From: Actinomycetota bacterium
GTDB taxonomy: Bacteria > Actinomycetota > Geothermincolia > Geothermincolales > RBG-13-55-18
Assembly: GCA_014360645.1 (NCBI GenBank)
Contig: JACIXD010000004.1
Location: 62,001 to 126,000, forward strand
Direction: 5' to 3'
Length of the DNA: 64,000 bases
A program made the translations under genes and the position numbers. The notes under the pieces are model-generated. The model was not told where the DNA came from. It worked only from the letters and a program-made list of their open reading frames with translations, and did not search any database. Below, in pieces: positions 51,746-61,005 of the stretch. Each line of letters opens with the position of its first letter. Position 1 is the first letter of the stretch.

Positions 51746-53605
51746 ATGAGCGTCACGGCCGAAAAGAGCCTCTCCGGCCTCTTGAGGGCGCTGCCGCCGC
51801 TGCTGCGCATGGAGGAGACCAGGGGCCTGGGGCGCACCTTCAAGCAGCAGTGGGGAGGAGGGCGCAACACCTGGCTCATCGTATGGAAGATCCTCTCAGG
51901 CGGCCAGGGGCTCCTGAAGAACCTGCGAGACCTGGGTAAGGTGAAGGTGGGCAAGGTCGTCCCCAACTGGTCCCTGGGCATGTGGGAGGTGTTCGGCGAC
52001 CGCGAAGCCGTGGTGGACGGCGAGCAACGGTATACCTACCGCGAGCTCAAGGACCGCGTGCTCAGGCTCGCCAACGCCCTGCAGGCGCTGGGGGTCAAGC
52101 CCAGAGACCGCGTGGCGGTGATGATCCATAACGGCGCCCCCTTCCTGGAGATCCTCAACGCCACCAGCCTCATCGGCGCCCCCATGCCCTTCGTGAACTG
52201 GCACCTCAAGGGCGAGGAGCTGCTCAAGACCATCAACCTCAGGAAACCCCGGGCGTTCATCTTCGACGCCGATTTCCTGCCCGAGGTCATGGGCATCCGC
52301 GAGGGCCTGGAGGGGGTAGAGCACCTGGTGGTCATCGGGGGCGAGGCGCTGCCGGATACGCGCTCCTACGACACGCTCATCGCCGGCTATCCCGCCACGC
52401 GTCCGGAGATGAACTTCCTTGCCTCCCTCAACCCCTACACCGGGGGCACTACCGGCATCCCCAAGAGCTCCAACCTCTACGACAGCCTGAGCTTCGCCCT
52501 CTCCGACCTGGCGGAGGCGCCGCGCGAGACCTTCGAGAACTTCCTCCCCTATACCTCGCGCGCCTTAAGCTATTTCTATTGGTTCGGTGGAGACCGTATA
52601 TGCGACCCCGTCTCCAGGAACATCCGCACCCTCATCGCCACCCCCGTCTACCACGCCGGCACCGCCGCAGGATGGGCTCCCTGCTTCCTGCTGGGAGCCA
52701 CCGGGGTCTTCATGCGCAGGTTCGACGCCGAGGAGTGGCTGCGCCTCATCGACACGGAGCGCATCAACTGGGCCTTCGTCGCCCCCACCATCCTCCAGAG
52801 GGTCCTCGCCCTGCCGGACGAGGTGAGGAGGAAATACGACCTCTCGCACATGCGCTCCCTCATCTGCGCCGCCGCCCCCTGCCCCCCGCAGGTAAAACGG
52901 GACATAAACGCCCTGTTCATGCAACAGGGAGCGCCGGGGCCCGTGTTCAGCGAGTACTACGGGAGCTCGGAGACGGCCATCATCACCATCCTGTTACCCC
53001 AGGACTACGAGGAGAAGCCGCAGCGCATCAACAGCGTGGGCAAGGCGCGCTGTGGTGACCTGGGCATCTATATCGAGGAGGAAGGCAGGTGGGCGAAGCC
53101 CCAGGAGGTGGGCAAGGTGATGGGGCGCACCGCATCCACCCTCACCCTGCGCTATCCAGGCTCCGAGGAGAAGCTGCACGAATCCTTACGCATCATCGAT
53201 GGAAAGGAATGGTACGACGACGGGCTGCTCGGGTACCTGGACAAGGACGGTTTTCTCTACCTCACGGGCAGGCTCAAGGAGATGATCATCACCGGCGGGG
53301 TGAACATCTATCCCCTGGAGATAGAGGGGGTGATCCTGCGTTACCCCGCCGTCTTCGACGCCGCGGTGGTGAGTATGCCACACCCCGACCTGGGCGAGGT
53401 AGCGGTAGCCTGTGTGCAGCTGCACGAGGGGGCGGAGGCGAGTGAGGAGGAGATCCTGGCTTTCTGCCGCGAGTATGGCCTGCACGGCTACCTGCTCCCG
53501 GCCAAGGTGGAGATACTGGAGGAGCTCCCGCGACACATCGACGGCAAGATCATCAAGCGGGAGCTGGAAAAACGCTACTGGAAGGACGTGGAAAGAAAGG
53601 GCTGA
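51746..53605 (+). CDS. AMP-forming acyl-CoA ligase
   Basis: A 619-residue ANL enzyme. Motifs: YTGGTTGIPKSSN, EYYGSSETAIITI in the adenylate-binding position, DDGLLGYLDKDGFLYLTGR, and IDGKIIKREL with the terminal lysine. It has an N-terminal extension of about 60 residues compared with short-chain ligases, typical of FadD/very-long-chain type proteins. It activates a fatty or related acid to its CoA ester. The ATG six bases after GGGAGG is preferred over GTG 51740. The thiolase gene follows 20 bases later, suggesting an operon for beta-oxidation-type metabolism. Confidence 0.92.
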   Translation: MSVTAEKSLSGLLRALPPLLRMEETRGLGRTFKQQWGGGRNTWLIVWKILSGGQGLLKNLRDLGKVKVGKVVPNWSLGMWEVFGDREAVVDGEQRYTYRELKDRVLRLANALQALGVKPRDRVAVMIHNGAPFLEILNATSLIGAPMPFVNWHLKGEELLKTINLRKPRAFIFDADFLPEVMGIREGLEGVEHLVVIGGEALPDTRSYDTLIAGYPATRPEMNFLASLNPYTGGTTGIPKSSNLYDSLSFALSDLAEAPRETFENFLPYTSRALSYFYWFGGDRICDPVSRNIRTLIATPVYHAGTAAGWAPCFLLGATGVFMRRFDAEEWLRLIDTERINWAFVAPTILQRVLALPDEVRRKYDLSHMRSLICAAAPCPPQVKRDINALFMQQGAPGPVFSEYYGSSETAIITILLPQDYEEKPQRINSVGKARCGDLGIYIEEEGRWAKPQEVGKVMGRTASTLTLRYPGSEEKLHESLRIIDGKEWYDDGLLGYLDKDGFLYLTGRLKEMIITGGVNIYPLEIEGVILRYPAVFDAAVVSMPHPDLGEVAVACVQLHEGAEASEEEILAFCREYGLHGYLLPAKVEILEELPRHIDGKIIKRELEKRYWKDVERKG

Positions 53606-53624
53606 GAGAAAAGGGGGAGGTTAC

Positions 53625-54863
53625 ATGGAGCTCAGGGAAGTGGTGGTGGTTGAGGCGGTGCGCACGCCCACCGGCAGATCCGGCTGGGCGGGGGCGGCGA
53701 AGGGCGGGGCGTTCTCCAACGTTTCGGCCCAACACCTGCTGGCGACCGCCCTGCGCGGGCTGGTGGACCGCGTGAAGGAAAGGGCCCCGGGCTTCGAGGA
53801 GGCGTCCATCGAGGACGTGGCGGTGGGCTGCCTGAGCCAGATCGGCGAGCAGGGCCTCAACGTGGGCCGTATCGGGGTACTCGCCGCCGACCTCCCGGAG
53901 GAGGTGGCGGGATGGACCTGCAACCGCTACTGCAACGCGGGACTGCAGGCCATCAACTCCCAGGCCCACGCCCTCATGTGCGGCGCGGGGGACATCGCCA
54001 TCGCCGCCGGCGTGGAGAGCATGAGCCATTACGGCATGGGCTCGGACTTCCAGGTGGCGCTGCAGGCAGGCCTCCCGGTTTCCATCCACCCCCGGGCAAT
54101 GGAAAGGGCCGCCCTCGCTCCCATGGGCGTAAGCGCCCAGATGCTCGCCGACCGCTACGACCTGAAACGCGAGGATATGGACCGCTTCGCCCTCTGGAGC
54201 CACCAGAAGGCGGTGCTGGCCATGCGCGACGTGGAGGAATACCGCAAGCGCGTGGTGCCGGTGGAGGTGGAGGGCGAGGATGGCGAGAAGAGGCTGGTGG
54301 AGTTCGACGAGCCTCCTCGCGCCCAGGCGGTGGACGACCCAGAGGCGGCGCTGGAGAAGATACGCTCCCTGCCGCCGCGCTTCCGCGACGACGGCACGGT
54401 CACCGCGGCGACATCGTCGGCCATCGTGGACGGGGCGGCGGCCACCATGCTCATGACCGCCGAGAAGGCCGAGGAGTTGGGGCTCGAGCCCATGGCCCGC
54501 ATCGTCTCCACCGCCGTGGCCGGGTCGGAGCCCCTGATCATGCTTCTCGGCCCGGTCCCCGCCATGCGCAAAGCCCTGGAGAGGGCGGGCATCACCATGG
54601 AGGACGTGGGCGTCTTCGAGCCCAACGAGGCCTTCGTCTCCCCCGTGCTGGCCTTCTGCATAGAGTTCGGACTGGAGTTCGACGACCCGCGCATCAACCC
54701 CACCGGAGGGGCCTGCGCCATCGGGCACCCCATCGGGTGCACGGGGGTGCTCTACTTCACGGAGATGGTACACTACATGCGCCGGCATGGGGCGAGATAC
54801 GGCCTCCAGACCCTCTGCGGAGGCGGCGGGGTGGGCATCGCCACGGTGGTGGAGAGGCCGTGA
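53625..54863 (+). CDS. Acetyl-CoA acetyltransferase-type thiolase
   Basis: A 412-residue thiolase. The nucleophile is Cys103 (NRYCNAGLQAI), with the second Cys near 398 (LCGGGGVG), His in GHPIGCTGVLYF and Asn in EPNEAFVSPV. It starts VVVVEAVRTPTGRSGWAGA, as in thiolases that cleave 3-ketoacyl-CoA or condense acetyl-CoA. The adjacent ligase makes a degradative role more likely. ATG follows AAGGGGGAGG. Confidence 0.93.
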   Translation: MELREVVVVEAVRTPTGRSGWAGAAKGGAFSNVSAQHLLATALRGLVDRVKERAPGFEEASIEDVAVGCLSQIGEQGLNVGRIGVLAADLPEEVAGWTCNRYCNAGLQAINSQAHALMCGAGDIAIAAGVESMSHYGMGSDFQVALQAGLPVSIHPRAMERAALAPMGVSAQMLADRYDLKREDMDRFALWSHQKAVLAMRDVEEYRKRVVPVEVEGEDGEKRLVEFDEPPRAQAVDDPEAALEKIRSLPPRFRDDGTVTAATSSAIVDGAAATMLMTAEKAEELGLEPMARIVSTAVAGSEPLIMLLGPVPAMRKALERAGITMEDVGVFEPNEAFVSPVLAFCIEFGLEFDDPRINPTGGACAIGHPIGCTGVLYFTEMVHYMRRHGARYGLQTLCGGGGVGIATVVERP

Positions 54864-55076
54864 AAGGCGGTGCAACGGTCGCATAAGAACGATTCTCCAC
54901 ATAGACGGCCTTCAGTAAGGCGACCAGGGCCCAAAAACCGGGGCGGAACCGCCTCGTAAGGCATATTCTCTACCGTCGTTTTTGCATGGACTCCATGCAT
55001 GGGTCGCCCATGCCGGGGAGATACAGCAACCACCGCACGGTCCGCTATCGCGGGCAAGGCGTGGGGACCTCCCGGT

Positions 55077-55412
55077 TCAGAGCGCGAAATGGTGGAAGGT
55101 GCAGGAAAAGACGGGTATGGTGTCCCCTCCCCCCGAGGCCACGACATAGGATCCCGCGCGGTCGGCGGGGCATACGGGTATTTCCTGTACGTAATCGGGG
55201 TAAAGGTCCGAGACCGAGGCGGGATAGGATCCGCATGAGGCGCCATAGGCGGCGGCCGCCGACTTCATGGTCCTGAGATTGGCCTGACAGACCTTGCTCT
55301 CGCTCGAATCGCGCGCGCTCAAGAACACGGGCACGGCGATGCCCACCAGGATGCCGACGATCAGGATGACGATCATCAGCTCTACGAGCGAAAAAGCGCC
55401 CTCTCTGTTCAT
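55077..55412 (-). CDS. Type IV pilin-like protein with an A|F cleavage site
   Basis: A 111-residue prepilin. The class III signal is REGA|FSLVELMIVILIVGILVG: the position before cleavage is Ala instead of the usual Gly, and Glu follows at +5. A hydrophobic N-terminal helix is followed by a small domain with CQANLRTMKSAAAAYG and two or more Cys residues. Such proteins build pili or secretion pseudopili. No assembly gene is adjacent. The ribosome site is weak. Confidence 0.8.
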   Translation of the reverse strand: MNREGAFSLVELMIVILIVGILVGIAVPVFLSARDSSESKVCQANLRTMKSAAAAYGASCGSYPASVSDLYPDYVQEIPVCPADRAGSYVVASGGGDTIPVFSCTFHHFAL

Positions 55413-55762
55413 CTGCCCATGCCGGTAGCAGGAAGCTCCTCCATCGAGTTATTGCATGTATCGGCAGCCGCGGCATGCAAATAAAGACCATCCCTGTCGA
55501 CCTGTATAAACTCCCCGCAAGATCCCCTGCCGAATGCCGTCGGGATGCGCCCGGGTCCCTTTGACCATCACGGAAAAGCCATGTAAGAGCGGAGCGAGGG
55601 CGGCGTACCGCTCTCCCTTCGGCATTTGAGAGGCGGTGGCGTCCTCCCCACCCGGGTTAAACGGAGACAAAGGTGATATGATATGTCCGTTGATCGGAGC
55701 CGCCGTTTTCCTGAAGAACCCGTAAAAAGAATGTCCCATGTCCGGGGCTGACCCCATTGAGG
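55413..55762. other. Divergent intergenic region between pilin and trp leader
   Basis: No gene is recognised. It includes the 27-bp dispersed repeat directly before the trp promoter. Confidence 0.4.
55731..55757 (+). repeat. 27-bp dispersed repeat, copy 5
   Basis: Exact copy that ends five bases upstream of the trp -35 box. Confidence 0.9.
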
Positions 55763-55791
55763 TTGACAGGGGGCGGGGCTTGCCTTAAAAT
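55763..55791 (+). promoter_or_regulatory. trp operon promoter
   Basis: TTGACA (consensus) and TAAAAT with a 17-base spacer. The expected start of transcription is about 55798, a few bases before the leader ATG. Confidence 0.85.
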
Positions 55792-55801
55792 CCCCATCAC
55801 T

Positions 55802-55849
55802 ATGAACGGATCTATGCGCGACCTCCGATGGTGGTGGAGCCCCTCGTAG
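55802..55849 (+). CDS. trpL: trp leader peptide with three consecutive Trp codons
   Basis: A 15-residue peptide, MNGSMRDLRWWWSPS, followed by TAG. The run of three Trp codons and its position between the trp promoter and trpE identify it as an attenuation leader. Stalling at the Trp codons when charged tRNA-Trp is scarce would favour antitermination. There is no obvious Shine-Dalgarno site; with a start of transcription near 55798 the first ATG would be almost leaderless, and the inner ATG (55814) would give MRDLRWWWSPS. Confidence 0.88.
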   Translation: MNGSMRDLRWWWSPS

Positions 55850-55980
55850 AGAGGGCTCCGGTCGTCGCGTACCATCACTCACACGTCAAGCAGGCCGTGA
55901 ACCCTCTCTAGGGGTCACGGCCTCGGTCTTTCCCACCCTCACCAGGCCGTGTACCCGGGGTGCACGGCCTGAAATTTTAT
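55836..55980 (+). promoter_or_regulatory. trp attenuator region
   Basis: GGAGCCC/GGGCTCC spanning the leader stop (55836-55859) can form the pause hairpin. AGGCCGTGA...TCACGGCCT (55892-55923) is a stable hairpin, and AGGCCGTGTACCC...GGGTGCACGGCCT (55944-55970) is a second, nearly alike, followed by AAATTTTAT: the presumed terminator. The similarity of the two hairpins lets their arms swap partners (antiterminator). Folding and pairing here are inferred from sequence. Confidence 0.75.
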
Positions 55981-56001
55981 CGGGAGGTCAAGGAGGTAAA
56001 G

Positions 56002-57558
56002 ATGGCGGACAAAAGCATCGCTCGAAACGGCAGAGTGGGCGGCAGGGGGATCTACCGCCCGAGCGAGGAGGAATTCGTGTCCCTGGCGCGGAGCCACCGC
56101 GTGGTGACGGTATCCCGGACGGTGAGCGCCGACACCGAGACGCCGGTGACGGCGTTTCTCAAGCTGGCCCGCGGAGAGCACGCCTTCCTCCTGGAGAGCG
56201 CGGAGGGGGGAGAGCGCTGGGGACGGTATTCCTTCATCGGCCGCGAACCCCAGATGGTGATGAGCTTCCGGGAGGGCGCCCTCGAGCTGCCCCGGGGAAA
56301 GGGGTCTCCGCTTGAGGGCGTCAACCCCGTCTCCTATCTCTGTGAGCTCATGGCCGGCTTCGGCTCCGCGTGGTGCGGGGAGGAACTTCCCTTCGCGGGA
56401 GGCGCGGTGGGATATCTCGCCTATGACCTCCTCCCCTACCTGGAAAACATAGAGCTGCACGCGCGAGGCGGCCTGGACGTGCCGGAGATGATGTTCATGC
56501 TCACGCGTTGCTGCGCCGCCTTCGACCATCTCACGGGGCGCCTGATCCTCCTGTGCAACGTGCATGTGGAGGAAGGAGGCCGCGACGACGTGCTGCGGGA
56601 GGAATACCGCCGGGCTATATCGGACCTGGAATCCATGGCACGGGACCTGGGCGCCGGCCCGCCGCACCGCGGCGCCGCGGAGGTCTACTTCCTCTCCGAG
56701 GAAGCGGATTTTAATGACGCGAGCTGCAACTTCTCCCGCGCCGAGTACGAGGCCGCGGTGGAGCGGGCGCGTGAATACATCCACGCCGGCGAGGCCTTCC
56801 AGGTGGTGCCCTCGCAGCGTTTCACCGTGCCCCTGCGCTGCTCCCCCTTTTCCGTCTACCGCAGCCTGAGGTCGGAGAACCCCTCCCCTTACATGTTCTT
56901 CCTCCGCTTCGGAGACCTGTACCTCATCGGCTCCTCGCCCGAGCCCATGGTCCGCCGCCGCGGAGACCGGGTGGTGATCCGCCCCATCGCCGGGACCAGG
57001 CCCAGGGGAGCGACGCCCGACGAGGACCGGAGGCTCGAGGAGGAGCTGCTGCGCGACGAGAAGGAGCAGGCAGAACACGTCATGCTCGTGGATCTCGCCC
57101 GCAACGACCTGGGTAGAGTGTGCGCCCCGGGATCGGTGCGCGTGGAGCGCATGATGGAGGTGGAGAGGTTCTCCCACGTCATGCACCTGGTGAGCGAGGT
57201 CAGCGGCCGGCTCCGTCCCGGCTGCGGCAACTTCGAGCTCCTGCGCGCCACCTTCCCGGCCGGCACCGTCTCGGGAGCGCCCAAGGTCCGCGCCTGCCAG
57301 ATCATCGACGAGCTGGAAAAGGACCGGCGCGGCCCCTACGCGGGAGCGGTGGGGTACATATCCTACGGCGGAGACTTGGACACCTGCATAGCCATACGCA
57401 CCATCGTGGCCAGGGGCGGCCTCGCCCACGTGCAGGCGGGAGGCGGGGTGGTGGCGGACTCCGTTCCCGCCCGGGAATACGAGGAGAGCCGCAACAAGGC
57501 CCGGGCGCTCCTCCGTGCCATACGCCTCGCGGAAGCGAGGGAGGGGGTGCTGGTATGA
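56002..57558 (+). CDS. trpE: Anthranilate synthase component I
   Basis: A 518-residue chorismate-using enzyme that, with TrpG ammonia, makes anthranilate. The feedback/Trp site includes LLESAEGGERWGRYSF. Catalytic-domain motifs: PIAGTRPRGATPDED, EHVMLVDLARNDLGRV, and TFPAGTVSGAPKVRACQIID. The ATG follows AAGGAGG by about six bases and lies 32 bases after the attenuator. It overlaps trpG (ATGA). Long form with an N-terminal tail. Confidence 0.97.
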   Translation: MADKSIARNGRVGGRGIYRPSEEEFVSLARSHRVVTVSRTVSADTETPVTAFLKLARGEHAFLLESAEGGERWGRYSFIGREPQMVMSFREGALELPRGKGSPLEGVNPVSYLCELMAGFGSAWCGEELPFAGGAVGYLAYDLLPYLENIELHARGGLDVPEMMFMLTRCCAAFDHLTGRLILLCNVHVEEGGRDDVLREEYRRAISDLESMARDLGAGPPHRGAAEVYFLSEEADFNDASCNFSRAEYEAAVERAREYIHAGEAFQVVPSQRFTVPLRCSPFSVYRSLRSENPSPYMFFLRFGDLYLIGSSPEPMVRRRGDRVVIRPIAGTRPRGATPDEDRRLEEELLRDEKEQAEHVMLVDLARNDLGRVCAPGSVRVERMMEVERFSHVMHLVSEVSGRLRPGCGNFELLRATFPAGTVSGAPKVRACQIIDELEKDRRGPYAGAVGYISYGGDLDTCIAIRTIVARGGLAHVQAGGGVVADSVPAREYEESRNKARALLRAIRLAEAREGVLV

Positions 57559-58133
57559 GCAGGGTGCTGCTGGTGGACAACTACGACTCCTTCACCTACA
57601 ACCTCGCCCAAGCGCTGGAGGTTCTGGGAGCCGAGGTGGTGACGGTGCGCAACGATGCCGTTCCCGCCGGGGAGCTCCCCTCCTTCTCCCCCACCCATCT
57701 CGTCATCTCTCCCGGACCGGGGATACCCGCGGGATCGGGCGTCACCCTGGATGCGGTGCGGCTCTTCGCGGGACACATCCCGGTGCTGGGGGTCTGCCTA
57801 GGGCACCAGGCCATCGGCCAGTGCTTCGGGGCGCGCCTGGTTCGGGCTCCCCGGCCGGTCCACGGCAAGGTCTCCCTCATCGCCCACGACGGGGAGACCA
57901 TCTTCCAGGGGCTGGCAAATCCCTTCCAGGCCACGCGTTACCACTCCCTGATGCTGACGGAGGTACGGCCTCCCCTTACGGTCAGCGCGCGTTCGGAAGA
58001 CGGCTTGGTCATGGCGGTGAGGCATCGCGACCTCGGCATCGAGGGAGTGCAGTTCCATCCCGAATCCATCCTCACGCCGGAGGGCGGAAAGCTCCTGGCC
58101 AACTTCATCGCCATGGAGGTGAACGGAAGATGA
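57555..58133 (+). CDS. trpG: Anthranilate synthase component II (glutamine amidotransferase)
   Basis: A 192-residue class I amidotransferase: the catalytic Cys in GVCLGHQAIG, the His and Glu in GVQFHPESI, and the N-terminal LLVDNYDSFTYNLAQAL. It supplies ammonia to TrpE. Start overlaps trpE and stop overlaps trpD by four bases each. Confidence 0.97.
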   Translation: MSRVLLVDNYDSFTYNLAQALEVLGAEVVTVRNDAVPAGELPSFSPTHLVISPGPGIPAGSGVTLDAVRLFAGHIPVLGVCLGHQAIGQCFGARLVRAPRPVHGKVSLIAHDGETIFQGLANPFQATRYHSLMLTEVRPPLTVSARSEDGLVMAVRHRDLGIEGVQFHPESILTPEGGKLLANFIAMEVNGR

Positions 58134-59206
58134 TCGCCGAGACCATCGCCAGAGTGGTGGCGGGGGAGCGCCTCAGCCGAGAAGAGGCCTATGCCGCCAT
58201 GCTCCATCTCATGCGGGGAGAGGCCACCGACGCACAGATCGCAGCTCTCCTGACCGCCCTGCGCATGCGCGGAGAGTCGGCGCAGGAGCTCGCGGGCTTC
58301 GCCCGCGCCATGCGCGATTCCGCCACCGCCATAAGCCCCTCCGCGGCGCCGCTGGTGGATACCTGCGGCACCGGTGGGGATAGGCTCTGTACCTTCAACA
58401 TATCCACCGCCGCCGCTCTGGTCGCCGCCGGAGCGGGGGTGTTCGTGGCCAAGCACGGGAACCGCGGCGTCTCCTCGGCCTGCGGGAGCGCGGACGTGCT
58501 GGAAGCCCTGGGCGTGAACATAGAGATGGAGCCCGGGGAGGTGCAGGAATGCATCGAGACGGTGGGGATAGGCTTCCTCTTCGCGCCCCGTTTCCACCCC
58601 GCCATGCGCCACGTCATGCGCGCCCGCCGCGAGATGGGCATACCCACCGCCTTCAACCTCCTGGGTCCGCTGGCCAATCCCGCGGGCGTGCGCTCGCAGG
58701 TCCTGGGAGTGGGGATGGAGGGCAGGGCTCCCCTGGTCGCGGAGGCCCTGGCGGAGATGGGGGCGCGAAGAGCCATGGTGGTGCGGGGCGAGGACGGTAT
58801 GGACGAGCTCTCGATGACCTCCCCGAGCAGGATATGGGAGGTGAGGAACGGGGAGGTGCATGACTATGCATGTGATCCGCGCGAGCTGGGGATGGAGCCC
58901 TGCACCCTCGCTGACTTGGCGGGAGGAAGCGCTCTGGAGAACGCCCGCATCATCAGGGACGAGGTCCTGGCAGGCGTGAAGGGGCCGCGGCGCGACGCCG
59001 CGGTGCTCAACGCGGCGGCCGCCCTGGTGGTGGCAGGGAGAGCCGGGGACCTGGAGGAGGGCGTTGAGCTGGCGCGAAGGTCCATCGATTCCGGCGCGGC
59101 CCTGCAGGTGCTGGAAAAATGGATAGAGTTCGGGGAATCCCGCGCCTCTCGGGCAGAACATGCCGGCGCAGCGGGCGGGGAAGGGGGCCGGGATGTTCCT
59201 GGATAG
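58130..59206 (+). CDS. trpD: Anthranilate phosphoribosyltransferase
   Basis: A 358-residue enzyme that joins anthranilate to PRPP. Signatures: DTCGTGGDRLCTFNIST, VAKHGNRGVSSACGSADVLEALGV, FLFAPRFHPAM and NLLGPLANPAGV. Translation couples to trpG (ATGA). The C-terminal 20 residues (after ESRASRAE) are low-complexity and precede trpC, whose start lies inside this gene's 3' end. Confidence 0.97.
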   Translation: MIAETIARVVAGERLSREEAYAAMLHLMRGEATDAQIAALLTALRMRGESAQELAGFARAMRDSATAISPSAAPLVDTCGTGGDRLCTFNISTAAALVAAGAGVFVAKHGNRGVSSACGSADVLEALGVNIEMEPGEVQECIETVGIGFLFAPRFHPAMRHVMRARREMGIPTAFNLLGPLANPAGVRSQVLGVGMEGRAPLVAEALAEMGARRAMVVRGEDGMDELSMTSPSRIWEVRNGEVHDYACDPRELGMEPCTLADLAGGSALENARIIRDEVLAGVKGPRRDAAVLNAAAALVVAGRAGDLEEGVELARRSIDSGAALQVLEKWIEFGESRASRAEHAGAAGGEGGRDVPG

Positions 59207-60095
59207 AGCGGCCGCCCTCGCGAGGGAGCGCGTGGAGGCGGCCATGCGCCGATCCCCTCCTCGCCTCCTGCGGGAAGCCTGCGAGGAGCTGGAAAGTCCT
59301 CCCTCGCTCGCCGCGGCGGTGAGAAGGAGCGGCGGCGAGGGGGTAGGGGTCATCGCGGAGGTCAAGCGCTCCTCCCCCTCCAGGGGCTCCATCAGGCCGG
59401 GGCTGATGGTGGAGGAGCTGGTGAGGGCATACGAACGGGGCGGGGCGCGCGCCCTCTCCGTCCTCACCGAGCCCGTTTTCTTCGCGGGCAGCATGCGCGA
59501 TCTGCATGAAGCGGTGCGCGCATCGAGACTTCCGGTGATGCGCAAGGATTTCATCGTACATCCATACCAGCTCCTGGAAGCCCGCGCCGCGGGGGCGAGC
59601 GCGGTGCTCCTCATCGCCGCTCTGCTGGACGAGAAAGGGCTGGCGCGCATGCTGGACGAGACCCGGCTCCTCGGGCTCGAGGCGCTGGTGGAGGTGCACG
59701 ACGAGCGCGAGGCCGAACGCGCCCTGCGGGCCGGCGCGAGCATGCTGGGGATAAACAACCGCGACCTTCGTACCCTGCGCGTCGACCTGGATACCACCCG
59801 CAGGCTGGCCTCTCTGATACCCGCGGAGGCAGTGCTGGTCAGCGAGAGCGGCTATTCGCGCGCGGAGGAGTTCGCGGGCCTCGCAGAGCTGGGTGTGGAC
59901 GCGGTGCTGGTGGGGGGACACCTGGCGGGCAGCGACGACCCCGAGGCCGCGCTGCGGGAGCTGGTGCGTCCCGCGCCCCCGTCCCCGTCCGACCCCTTCT
60001 CCGGAAGAGGCGGAGAGCGCCCGGGAGAGGCGGGCGCGCCAATCCGCGAGATCCGCGCTCCGGCGCGGCGGGACCATGGAGGTGAAGCGAGATGA
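59193..60095 (+). CDS. trpC: Indole-3-glycerol-phosphate synthase
   Basis: A 300-residue (beta/alpha)8 enzyme. Conserved: VIAEVKRSSPSRG, AYERGGARALSVLTEPVFF, LPVMRKDFIVHPYQLLEARA, GINNRDLRTL and VLVSESGY. The ATG after AAGGGGG is preferred to an earlier ATG (59160). The C-terminal 45 residues (after ELVRPAPP) look disordered and are longer than usual. Overlaps trpF by four bases. Confidence 0.96.
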   Translation: MFLDRAAALARERVEAAMRRSPPRLLREACEELESPPSLAAAVRRSGGEGVGVIAEVKRSSPSRGSIRPGLMVEELVRAYERGGARALSVLTEPVFFAGSMRDLHEAVRASRLPVMRKDFIVHPYQLLEARAAGASAVLLIAALLDEKGLARMLDETRLLGLEALVEVHDEREAERALRAGASMLGINNRDLRTLRVDLDTTRRLASLIPAEAVLVSESGYSRAEEFAGLAELGVDAVLVGGHLAGSDDPEAALRELVRPAPPSPSDPFSGRGGERPGEAGAPIREIRAPARRDHGGEAR

Positions 60096-60829
60096 GGGGA
60101 GACCTGATAAAGGTGTGCGGCATCACCCGCCCCGAGGACGCGCTGGCGGCTGCCGAGGCGGGCTTCCACGCCGTGGGTATGGTCTTCGCGGAGAGCCCGC
60201 GTCGCGTGGACCCGCGCATCGCGAGGAAGATCTCCTCCCTCCTCCCTCCCTCCGTGTACAGGGTGGGGGTATTTCTGGGACAGACGCACGCCGAGGTAAG
60301 GGGATTGATGGAATACTGCGGACTCGACCTGGCGCAGATCCACCGGGCGGAAGACACCGCCCTGCCCGAGCTCCTGGGGGAACGGGCGGTGGTTGCGCTG
60401 CGCCCACGCCGCCCGGAAGAGCTGGAGGACCTGGAGAGGTACCGCGGTTCGTACGCGGTGCTCATCGACGCCTGGCACCCCGAGCTAGCGGGAGGCACCG
60501 GCATACCCTGCGACTGGGAACTCGCGGCCCGGGCCGCACGCGAGGCGCGGGTCATCCTGGCCGGCGGGCTGAGTCCGGACAACGTGGCCGAGGCCATTGC
60601 CCGCGTGCGCCCTTTCGGGGTGGACGTCTCCAGCGGAGTGGAATCGTCGCCGGGCGTAAAGGACCCCCTCCGCCTCCGTCGCTTCGCACGCGCCGCCGGG
60701 GAGGCGTTCGCGACCCTGCAGGAGGAAGACCAACGGGAGAGGGAACCGAAGGGACGTGAAGGTGGTGGTGAAGGAAGGCGCGGCACCGCGCCGGACGCGA
60801 GGGGCGAGGGGCTCGCGCCCGCGAGATGA
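60092..60829 (+). CDS. trpF: Phosphoribosylanthranilate isomerase
   Basis: A 245-residue TIM-barrel isomerase: [15 protein letters not shown] (catalytic Cys), [10 protein letters not shown], and [14 protein letters not shown] with the C-terminal [17 protein letters not shown]. The catalytic Asp lies in [14 protein letters not shown]. The last 30 residues are low-complexity and overlap the possible trpB N-terminal extension. It comes between trpC and trpB. Confidence 0.95.
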   Translation: MRGDLIKVCGITRPEDALAAAEAGFHAVGMVFAESPRRVDPRIARKISSLLPPSVYRVGVFLGQTHAEVRGLMEYCGLDLAQIHRAEDTALPELLGERAVVALRPRRPEELEDLERYRGSYAVLIDAWHPELAGGTGIPCDWELAARAAREARVILAGGLSPDNVAEAIARVRPFGVDVSSGVESSPGVKDPLRLRRFARAAGEAFATLQEEDQREREPKGREGGGEGRRGTAPDARGEGLAPAR

Positions 60830-60887
60830 GGCCGTAGAGGAACGGAAAGAGCGGCGAAGTGGGGGTGAACTCTCAGGCCTGAGGGCG

Positions 60888-61005
60888 GCGGGGTCGGGCG
60901 GAACGGAAGGACATGGCGAAGAGGAGGAGGGGTTCGCGGCCCTGGGGCATAGAACCCTCGGGGCGGCGGGGTGGGGCGGAACGGAAGGACAGCGTGAAGA
61001 GGATA
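60888..61005 (+). repeat. Imperfect 73-bp tandem duplication at the trpF-trpB junction
   Basis: GGCGGCGGGGTCGGGCGGAACGGAAGGACA... at 60888 recurs at 60961 (offset 73), including GAAGAGGA at the ends. The frame through it reads low-complexity Gly/Glu ([16 protein letters not shown]). Confidence 0.65.
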
